Assembly: GCA_023419055.1 (NCBI GenBank)
Contig: JAEZYO010000144.1
Span: forward strand, 1 to 11,659
Direction of reading: 5' to 3'
Length of the DNA stretch: 11,659 bases
Origin: Pseudomonadota bacterium
GTDB lineage: Bacteria > Myxococcota > Polyangia > Polyangiales > Polyangiaceae
Position numbers and translations under genes: made by a program. This document shows, piece by piece, positions 1 to 5,301 of the stretch. The notes below the pieces were generated by a model. That model searched no databases. It was given only the letters and a program-made list of their open reading frames with translations, and had not been told where the DNA came from. Every line of letters begins with the position of its first letter. Within the stretch, counting starts at the first letter, position 1.

Positions 1-1
1 T

Positions 2-1117
2 CCCGGCTACGGCTTCCTCTCGGAGAGCTCGGAGTTCGCGCGCATCGTCGAGGGCTGCGGCCTGCACTTCATCGGTCCGCGCTCGGACGTGATGAAGCTC
101 TGGGGCGACAAGCTGACCGCGCGTGAGGCCGCTCGAAAATTCGGCCTTCCGCTGCTCCCGGGCAGTGAGGCGCTGCGCGACGCCGAGCACGCCGAGTCGG
201 AGGCCATGCGCGTCGGCTTCCCGGTCATGATGAAGGCGCGCGGCGGCGGCGGCGGGCGCGGCATGCGCATCGTGCGCTCTCGCGAAGAGGTGCGCCGCGC
301 CTTCGAGTCGGCGACCGCGGAGGCGATGAACGCCTTCAAGAACCCGGAGCTCTACCTCGAGCGCTTCGTGGAGAAGCCGAAGCACATCGAGTTCCAGGTC
401 CTCGCCGATCAGCACGGTCAGGTGTGGACCCTCGGCGAACGCGAGTGCTCGCTCCAGCGTAAGAACCAGAAGCTCGTCGAGGAGTCCCCCAGCCCCTCGA
501 TGACGGACGAGATCCGGGCCAACGTCGGCGCGGCGATCCGGCGGGCCATCTCGGAGACCGGCTACACGTCCCTCGGGACGCTCGAGTTCTTGATGAACGA
601 GAACCGAGAGCTGTTCTTCATGGAGATGAACACGCGCGTCCAGGTCGAGCACCCGGTCACGGAGATGACGACGGGCGTGGATCTCGTCGTCGAACAGATC
701 CGCGCCGCTGCCGGAGAGCGCCTGGAGCTCCCGGACACTCGGCCCTGGAAATTCCGAGGCCACGCGATCGAGTGCCGCATCATGGCCGAAGACCCCAACA
801 CCTTCGCGCCCTGGCCCGGGAAGATCACCGAGTACCACTCGCCCGGCGGCCTCGGAATCCGCGTGGATTCCGGCGTATTCGGCGGCTGGCAGGTGCCTCA
901 GCACTACGATTCGCTGCTCGGCAAGCTGATCGCGCACGGCGCGACGCGCGAGCAAGCGATCCGCCGCATGCGCCGCGCTCTCGACGAGTTCATCATCGGC
1001 GGCATCCGCACGAACATCGACCTGCACAAGCGCCTGCTCGACCTCGAGGAGGTCAGGAACGGCCAGATGACGACGCGCACGGTCGAGAACTTCATGGCCG
1101 CTCAACGCAAGGGCTGA
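2..1117 (+). CDS. accC: Biotin carboxylase subunit of an acyl-CoA carboxylase (5'-truncated)
   Basis: Catalyses the ATP- and bicarbonate-dependent carboxylation of biotin on the carrier protein of acetyl-CoA or propionyl-CoA carboxylase, in the cytoplasm. The frame is open from base 2 and begins inside the conserved PGYGFLSE motif, so about 75 N-terminal residues of a ~450-residue protein lie outside the window; 371 residues are visible. ATP-grasp signatures in order are the glycine-rich MMKARGGGGGRGM, KHIEFQVLAD, GERECSLQRKNQK, the catalytic EMNTRVQVEHPVTEM with its Glu, Asn and Arg, and HAIECRIMAEDPNTF. The protein stops shortly after the biotin carboxylase C-terminal domain, so it is a separate subunit without a fused biotin-carrier domain. 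An Asn occupies the place of E. coli AccC His236; from memory, propionyl-CoA carboxylase alpha chains also have Asn there. With meaB 13 bp downstream this favours a propionyl-CoA role, but acetyl-CoA carboxylase cannot be excluded. Confidence 0.95.
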   Translation, partial: PGYGFLSESSEFARIVEGCGLHFIGPRSDVMKLWGDKLTAREAARKFGLPLLPGSEALRDAEHAESEAMRVGFPVMMKARGGGGGRGMRIVRSREEVRRAFESATAEAMNAFKNPELYLERFVEKPKHIEFQVLADQHGQVWTLGERECSLQRKNQKLVEESPSPSMTDEIRANVGAAIRRAISETGYTSLGTLEFLMNENRELFFMEMNTRVQVEHPVTEMTTGVDLVVEQIRAAAGERLELPDTRPWKFRGHAIECRIMAEDPNTFAPWPGKITEYHSPGGLGIRVDSGVFGGWQVPQHYDSLLGKLIAHGATREQAIRRMRRALDEFIIGGIRTNIDLHKRLLDLEEVRNGQMTTRTVENFMAAQRKG

Positions 1118-1130
1118 TACTGTCCGCCCG

Positions 1131-2084
1131 ATGGCGGACGCGAGGGAGCTCGGCGAGCGCCTGATCCGAGGTGACGTCCGAGCGCTGGCCCGCGCCTGTC
1201 GGTTCGTCGACGACCGCCTCGAAGGCTATCGGGAGCTCTTGGCTTGCGTCCACTCCGCGGGCAGTGGCGGTTGGTTGCTCGGCATCACGGGCGGAGCAGG
1301 CGTCGGCAAGAGCTCCCTGGTCGACAGTCTGATCACCCGCTTCCGCGCCGCCGGCGAGCGCGTGGGCGTCGTGGCCATCGACCCGTCGAGCTCGATTCAC
1401 GGTGGCGCGCTGCTCGGAGACCGGATCCGCATGCAGCGCCACTACCGCGATCCGGACGTCTTCATTCGCTCGCTCGCGACGCGCGGCTCGGTAGGCGGAC
1501 TGTCGCGCTCGGTCGCGCAGGTCACGCGCCTGCTGCGGGCCTGGGGAGCGGGCGCCGTGCTGCTCGAGACGGTAGGCGTGGGACAGGACGAGCTCGACGT
1601 GGCGAAGCTCGCTCACACCACCCTGGTCGTGACCGCTCCGGGCCTGGGAGACGGCGTCCAGGCCATGAAGTCCGGCGTGCTCGAGATCGCGGACATTTTC
1701 GCGGTGAACAAGGCGGACCAACCTGCGGCGGCGCGCGCGACTTCGGATCTGGAGGTCGCCCTCGAGCTTCGCGGTGCCTGGCTCGCAGCAGACTCGGCGG
1801 GTTGGAGCATCCCGGTGATCAAGACGAGCGTGACCGAGGGCACCGGCCTGGACGAGCTGTTCGCGGCGTTGTCGCGCCACCGCGCCTGGCTCGAAAGCCC
1901 ACCTGGGAGAGCTCGGCTCGCCGCGCGGCGGCGCGCGAGCCTGCGTGAAGAGCTGAAGAGCGAGCTCTTCGACGCGTTGAACGAGCGCGTCGGTGCAGAT
2001 CTCGACGCGTGGATCGATCGCATCGACGCGGGTGAAGCGGAGCCTCGGGCTGCGCTCGAGGCTCTGCTCACTCACGTCACCTGA
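1131..2084 (+). CDS. meaB: MeaB/ArgK-family GTPase, methylmalonyl-CoA mutase chaperone
   Basis: G3E-family P-loop GTPase. MeaB proteins gate delivery of adenosylcobalamin to methylmalonyl-CoA mutase and protect or reactivate it; this acts in the cytoplasm, in propionate and branched-chain carbon metabolism. The 317-residue length is close to the usual ~330. Visible motifs are the N-terminal RALARACRFVDD helix, Walker A GGAGVGKS (residues 54-61), AIDPSSS followed by GGALLGDRIRM (about 82-101), ETVGVGQ (146-152, the G3/switch II region) and the guanine-specificity motif NKAD (193-196). The ATG at 1131 lies 13 bp after the accC stop, which suggests co-transcription; no good Shine-Dalgarno is visible. 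The stop is only 7 bp from the stop of the convergent bactofilin gene, so any terminator must lie inside coding sequence. The mutase itself is not in the window. The family assignment is secure; the partner is inferred. Confidence 0.95.
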   Translation: MADARELGERLIRGDVRALARACRFVDDRLEGYRELLACVHSAGSGGWLLGITGGAGVGKSSLVDSLITRFRAAGERVGVVAIDPSSSIHGGALLGDRIRMQRHYRDPDVFIRSLATRGSVGGLSRSVAQVTRLLRAWGAGAVLLETVGVGQDELDVAKLAHTTLVVTAPGLGDGVQAMKSGVLEIADIFAVNKADQPAAARATSDLEVALELRGAWLAADSAGWSIPVIKTSVTEGTGLDELFAALSRHRAWLESPPGRARLAARRRASLREELKSELFDALNERVGADLDAWIDRIDAGEAEPRAALEALLTHVT

Positions 2085-2091
2085 GCGACGC

Positions 2092-2847
2092 TCACGCGGG
2101 CGGAGGTTGCGATGGAGGCTGCGACCAACCGGTGTGATCACCCACGTCGTCGTCGGCCCGACCGCGCCGGCGCTTGCGGCCGGAGCGGACGTTGTCGGCG
2201 CTCCCCTTGGCAGAGGCTTCCGGCAGCGCCTCCGGTTCGATCCCGAGCTCGGCGAGCTCGGCGTCGAGCGACGCCTGCCCCACCGGAGCGTCGTCAGCGA
2301 CACCGGACGCCTCCGCTTCCACCGCGGACGCGGCGGCGAGCGCCTCGACCACCCCGCCGAACGCGGGCTCGGGCGCGGCTGCGAGCGGAGCAGGAGCGGG
2401 TTCTTCGACGACGGTCGTGACGGCGAGCGGCGCCGGCTCGGGGGCGGGAGCCATCTCCGCGACCGCGGGCACGTCGAGCTCGACGTGCTCGGTAGGCTCG
2501 TCACCGACCGAGAGCTCACACTCGCCGAAGATCACCTGCATCTTGCCGCGTTGGGCGGCAAGCTTCACCTCGAGCGACTTCGCTCGGATGATGGTGTTGT
2601 CGCGCACCGTGCCCGCGAGCTCCACGCTCTCGGCGTCAAACTCACCGGAGAGCTCGCCGTCCGAGCGCACCGACTTGACCTTCGCCTTGCCGTGAACCGC
2701 GCCGCTCGCGCTGACCGAGAGCGATGGGGTCTCGATGTCGCCTTCGATGCGACCCCGCACGTCGATGGGGCAGCTCGAGGTGAGCGTGCCCTTGAAGCTC
2801 GTCCCTTCTTCGATCACCGTCCGCTTGTTGTTAGCGCCGTCGTCCAT
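2092..2847 (-). CDS. Bactofilin (polymer-forming cytoskeletal protein) with long acidic/proline-rich tail
   Basis: Bactofilins self-assemble without nucleotide into filaments built from a right-handed beta-helix, and act in cell shape, polar organisation or chromosome positioning. Residues ~9-113 form the bactofilin domain: a short leader, then GTSFKGTLTSSCPIDVRG, RIEGDIETPSLSVSASGAV and further valine/glycine-rich rungs (KAKVKSV, SGEFDAESVELAG). Residues ~114-220 are low-complexity, rich in Ala, Pro and Glu. A basic cluster, RSGRKRRRGR (221-230), precedes a Gln/Pro-rich end. No signal peptide or membrane segment is seen. The total of 251 residues is longer than the smallest bactofilins (~110-150) because of the tail. 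The ATG at 2847 has a strong Shine-Dalgarno, and the gene follows the pentapeptide-repeat gene by 19 bp on the same strand, so the two are probably one operon. Which myxobacterial bactofilin paralogue it corresponds to cannot be told from the sequence alone. Confidence 0.92.
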   Translation of the reverse strand: MDDGANNKRTVIEEGTSFKGTLTSSCPIDVRGRIEGDIETPSLSVSASGAVHGKAKVKSVRSDGELSGEFDAESVELAGTVRDNTIIRAKSLEVKLAAQRGKMQVIFGECELSVGDEPTEHVELDVPAVAEMAPAPEPAPLAVTTVVEEPAPAPLAAAPEPAFGGVVEALAAASAVEAEASGVADDAPVGQASLDAELAELGIEPEALPEASAKGSADNVRSGRKRRRGRADDDVGDHTGWSQPPSQPPPA

Positions 2848-2850
2848 GTT

Positions 2851-2858
2851 CTCTCCTC
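2851..2858 (-). promoter_or_regulatory. Strong ribosome binding site of the bactofilin gene
   Basis: On the minus strand this reads GAGGAGAG, three bases before the ATG at 2847, with the GAGGAG core 5 bases from the start codon. It lies in the 19-bp gap after the upstream gene's stop. It fixes the start and suggests that the bactofilin is translated independently and efficiently even though it is the second gene of the pair. Confidence 0.7.
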
Positions 2859-2866
2859 GCCGCCTT

Positions 2867-4723
2867 TCACTCCGCCGCCACTGGTTCCGACTGCGGCGCC
2901 GCGGGCCGCAGAATCTTCACGCGTAGCCGGCAGCCCGGCTGGAACGCGAACACGGTCGTCTCTTCCGACTGCTCGACGGCGCCGACCATCGCGCCGCGCG
3001 CGCTCACGACCAGGCTCTTCGGTCCCACGATGCCGGGGGCCTTCCGCTCGAAGAAGCGACCGTGGATGGTGATGTTGCCCTTACCTCGGATCTCGCAATC
3101 CTTGAGCACTCCCGAGTCACCGACCGTGAGCTCGACGCCGTCGCCGAGCGACAGCGAGCAGTTCTCGAAGCGGCTGTCGATGTGAACGCTGGAGTTCGGC
3201 TCGAACACCAGCACGGCGTCACGCAAGACGTCGCCGCGCCCGAAGTAGCGCGTCCCACCGCCTGCGGGCTCGACCTTGCCGGAGAGGAAGCTCGCGATCC
3301 GCGCGCCCTTCACGAGCTCGCTGCCGTCAGCTTGCTCGCTCGCGTCGACGACGTCGCCGCGAACGCCCCCGGCCTTGATCCCGGTGAGGACCGCCTTACC
3401 GAGCCGGGCGTTTCCGAGCTCCGCGTTCGTGATGTCCGCCCCCTCGAAATTCGCGTGACGCGCGTCGGCGTGCCCGAGGTCCGCGTCGCGCAGGTTCGCT
3501 TGCTCGAGGTTGGCGCGCTGCAGCGAGGCGTGCGTGAAGCGGGCGCGCGGCGCGTTCACCTGCGAGAGATCGGCGTCGTTCATGAGCGCGCGGCTCACGT
3601 TGCATTCCGCTAGATCCGCGCCCGAGAGGACCGCGTTGTCGAGATCCGCTGCCTCCAGGTTCGCGCCGCCGAGGCTCGCCGCGCCGAGCTCCGCGTGAGA
3701 GAGGTCGGCTTCTTCGAGGTTCGCCTGCGTGAGGCCGGCTCCGGTGAGCTCGGCGCCCGCCAGGCACGCACCCTTCAAGCTAGCGTGAGCGAGATCCGCG
3801 CCCTCGAGGCTCGCTCGCTTGAGGTTCGCGCCGTCGAGCTTGACCCGCGCGAGCTTGCCCTCGCCGAAGTCGGCGCGTTCGCAGTTGCTCTGCGCGAGGT
3901 CGGCGCCCTTCATCGATACCTCGCGCAGGCTCGCGTTCTTCAGGTTCGCGCCGACGAGCTTCGCGCCGTCCAGGTTCGCGCCGTCGAGGACCGCCCGGCT
4001 CAGGTCCACCCCTTCTAGCGACGCGTTCGAGAGATCGAGCCCGCTCAGATCGGTGCGAGCCAGGCTCTGCTTGAGTTTCGCTCGTCGTAGGACATCTTCG
4101 CGTGAAAACTGAGCCATCTGTTCCCTTTCTCCACCTTCCAAAGAAACTGCTTCGAGAGCCCCTGAACGAGCATCGCCCGAGGTGCTCGACCGGTGGCTCG
4201 TCGCGGGGTCGCGCGGCTCGGGCGCCCGCGACGGCGACGAATCGACCGGACCAACCTTGTCGACGACCAGAATGGAATCGAAGCCCGCATCCACGGCCGC
4301 GACGTCGGACCTCTCCGCCGGCTTCGACGCGATCGGCAGCGGGGGCGGACCTTTGTGACCCACCGCGCCTCCTTGCGAGGAGCTCGGCTTGCTCGGCGTG
4401 AAGCTCTTGGCGGACGGCTGAGCGCTCGCCCCGACCCCGCTAGACGCCGGGAGAGGCGGCGGCAGCGCGGGAGCCGCGCTCTTCGCGACCGCGATCCCGC
4501 CCGGTGGCGTGCCTCCGCGCGCGGGAGCCGCGCTCTTGCGCAGGCCGAGGTCCCCGAGGAAGAAGCTGCCGGAGTCGCCCTTCGGCGGCGCCGGCTTGAT
4601 CTCGGCCTCGGCCTCGGCCGCGGTCGCGACCTCGTCCATGCGCGTCCCGCATCGCATGCAGAATCGCGCCCCTTGAAATGTGTCGTGCCCGCAGCGCGGA
4701 CACTGAAGGGAGTCCTCGTCCAT
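2867..4723 (-). CDS. Zinc-ribbon / pentapeptide-repeat protein with bactofilin-like C-terminal domain
   Basis: 618 residues in four parts. Residues 8-25 form a zinc ribbon of pattern CxxC-x10-CxxC (C8, C11, C22, C25). Residues ~30-215 are low-complexity, rich in Pro, Ala and Ser, probably a disordered linker. Residues 224-448 are 45 unbroken pentapeptides of the A(D/N)LxG type, enough for about 11 turns of a four-sided right-handed beta-helix. Residues ~480-605 are a second beta-rich region (VLVFEPNSSVHIDSRFENC, then DCEIRGKGNITIHGRF and LVVSARGAMVGAV) that resembles bactofilin rungs. I chose the ATG at 4723 because the zinc ribbon begins right after it and GGAG lies just upstream. The frame stays open to 4927, but that extension looks non-coding. 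The protein is probably cytoplasmic, with no signal peptide or membrane segment. The bactofilin gene follows at 19 bp. The function is unknown; a partner or anchor of the bactofilin polymer is inferred from context and fold. Pentapeptide proteins such as Qnr/MfpA bind gyrase, but nothing specific here supports that role. Confidence 0.88.
   Translation of the reverse strand: MDEDSLQCPRCGHDTFQGARFCMRCGTRMDEVATAAEAEAEIKPAPPKGDSGSFFLGDLGLRKSAAPARGGTPPGGIAVAKSAAPALPPPLPASSGVGASAQPSAKSFTPSKPSSSQGGAVGHKGPPPLPIASKPAERSDVAAVDAGFDSILVVDKVGPVDSSPSRAPEPRDPATSHRSSTSGDARSGALEAVSLEGGEREQMAQFSREDVLRRAKLKQSLARTDLSGLDLSNASLEGVDLSRAVLDGANLDGAKLVGANLKNASLREVSMKGADLAQSNCERADFGEGKLARVKLDGANLKRASLEGADLAHASLKGACLAGAELTGAGLTQANLEEADLSHAELGAASLGGANLEAADLDNAVLSGADLAECNVSRALMNDADLSQVNAPRARFTHASLQRANLEQANLRDADLGHADARHANFEGADITNAELGNARLGKAVLTGIKAGGVRGDVVDASEQADGSELVKGARIASFLSGKVEPAGGGTRYFGRGDVLRDAVLVFEPNSSVHIDSRFENCSLSLGDGVELTVGDSGVLKDCEIRGKGNITIHGRFFERKAPGIVGPKSLVVSARGAMVGAVEQSEETTVFAFQPGCRLRVKILRPAAPQSEPVAAE
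3380..4054 (-). repeat. DNA encoding 45 consecutive pentapeptide repeats
   Basis: A 15-bp coding periodicity within the preceding gene, residues 224-448. Each unit has the form A-(D/N/S/E)-L-x-(G/x), for example ANLDG, ADLAH and ASLQR. The central residue is mostly Leu, with a few Phe, Met, Cys, Val, Ile or Ala. I counted all 45 units in register without a single insertion or deletion. DNA-level identity between units is only partial, so the array is old and kept by protein selection rather than freshly amplified. Confidence 0.9.
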
Positions 4724-4977
4724 GGCTCCGTGGCTCAGCCTACGGGAGTCAGTGGTCACCCATTCAAGTGATTCGCTGCCCGGCAACATTTTGGTGGGAG
4801 CTTGCGCGCGAGTGTGGCGGCCTACGCACCTCCTCCGCGACGCTTCGGTCCGGCTCCGCGCGGCGCTCGCACACAGGAGAGCTGCTGTAGGTCCCGCGTA
4901 GGTTCGTGCTGAGAGGCGACGGCGCAACGCCGCGAAATCAGGTCGAGCGCGTTCTCCGACGTCGCGTCGCTCTCACG

Positions 4978-4989
4978 AGTTCATGAACT
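4978..4989. promoter_or_regulatory. 12-bp perfect palindrome, possible operator
   Basis: AGTTCATGAACT is a perfect 12-bp palindrome and is AT-rich (4 G/C of 12) against a background near 70% GC. It lies 255 bp upstream of the start of the zinc-ribbon/pentapeptide gene. Its length and symmetry suit a dimeric regulator, but only one copy is seen and the distance from the start is large, so the role is speculative. Confidence 0.3.
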
Positions 4990-5035
4990 GCCTCCACGAC
5001 CGCTGCTCCAAGGAGCGGGAGAAGGGAGCGCGAGA

Positions 5036-5051
5036 ATGACGAAGCCGTCAT
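5036..5051. repeat. Perfect 6-bp stem hairpin
   Basis: ATGACG, the loop AAGC, then CGTCAT. No T-run follows on either strand, so it is not a classical intrinsic terminator. It sits a few bases before the 14-bp tandem repeat. Confidence 0.35.
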
Positions 5052-5056
5052 GCAGC

Positions 5057-5092
5057 GCCCTTCACGCGACGCCCTTCACGCGACGCCCTTCA
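5057..5092. repeat. 14-bp tandem direct repeat, 2.6 perfect copies
   Basis: The unit GCCCTTCACGCGAC occurs at 5057-5070 and 5071-5084, with its first eight bases again at 5085-5092. The copies are identical. A unit length of 14 is not a multiple of three, which fits a non-coding position. It may be a slippage-derived minisatellite or a set of protein-binding sites. Confidence 0.75.
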
Positions 5093-5149
5093 GGTTCGGA
5101 GCTCGCGATGGGGCTCGCCGTGCAGCGTGGACCAAAGCCGTAACGCCCG

Positions 5150-5194
5150 AGTGCCACCCCTCCCGTGACGCGGGACGCGGCACTTGGGAGGGGT
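5150..5194. repeat. Two crossing inverted repeats (ABA'B' arrangement), possible transcript-end structure
   Basis: A = AGTGCC at 5150-5155 pairs with A' = GGCACT at 5179-5184. B = ACCCCTCCC at 5156-5164 pairs perfectly with B' = GGGAGGGGT at 5186-5194. Because the arms interleave, the two stems cross as in a pseudoknot or compete as alternative folds. With no base between A and B, and one between A' and B', a compact pseudoknot would be strained. A small CCCG/CGGG hairpin sits inside B. On the minus strand the structure would lie 108-152 bases beyond the stop at 5302. It lacks a T-tract, so termination is only a possibility. Confidence 0.45.
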
Positions 5195-5200
5195 CGGCGC

Positions 5201-5220
5201 GACGCGCTTCGACGCGCTTC
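5201..5220. repeat. 10-bp direct repeat, two copies
   Basis: GACGCGCTTC is repeated twice head-to-tail without a mismatch, just after the crossing inverted repeats. Short and GC-rich; probably a slippage product. Confidence 0.5.
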
Positions 5221-5273
5221 GCGATCCCCGGAGGGGGACGATCCTCGACGGAGGGCGAGCAGCGAGCGCGACG

Positions 5274-5288
5274 GGGGTGGGCAACCCC
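5274..5288 (-). terminator. Weak candidate terminator hairpin after the giant gene
   Basis: On the minus strand GGGGT, loop TGCCC, ACCCC forms a 5-bp stem beginning 14 bases after the stop codon at 5302-5304. There is no following T-run, so if it ends transcription it would need Rho or the larger structure further downstream. Confidence 0.25.
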
Positions 5289-5301
5289 AACCGCTACGCG
5301 C

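Larger units (their letters stand above)
4724..5301. other. 578-bp intergenic region, no convincing gene
   Basis: Lies downstream of the giant kinase-like/TPR gene and upstream of the zinc-ribbon/pentapeptide gene, both on the minus strand, so it should contain the 3' end of one transcript and the promoter of the other. Open frames here have poor composition and no recognisable protein. No tRNA-like or rRNA-like fold was seen. Contents are listed separately: a 12-bp palindrome, a 6-bp-stem hairpin, a 14-bp tandem repeat, a crossing pair of inverted repeats, a 10-bp direct repeat and a GC-rich hairpin next to the stop at 5302. A further 5-bp hairpin (CGGCG/CGCCG, three-base loop) is at 4920-4932. 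No clear -35/-10 pair could be assigned upstream of 4723. Confidence 0.6.

Noticed and set aside
1092..2519. 475-codon minus-strand frame opposite meaB and part of the bactofilin gene
   Set aside because: Ser/Arg/Pro-rich translation without domains; the overlapping meaB and bactofilin genes both have clear family motifs.
1993..3072. 359-codon plus-strand frame opposite the bactofilin gene
   Set aside because: Arg/Leu-rich antisense shadow of the bactofilin and the 3' end of the pentapeptide gene.
3380..4054. Regular 15-bp periodicity as a CRISPR or satellite array
   Set aside because: The period is explained by pentapeptide codons in an intact reading frame, with no spacer-repeat alternation.
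4737..4767. TTGAAT ... TAGGCT as a promoter for the zinc-ribbon/pentapeptide gene (minus strand)
   Set aside because: The spacer is 19 bp and both hexamers are poor matches; not supportable.
4724..4927. N-terminal extension of the zinc-ribbon/pentapeptide protein to an upstream start
   Set aside because: The added 68 residues are Arg/Ser-rich without a domain, and the zinc ribbon starts directly after the ATG at 4723, which has GGAG just upstream.
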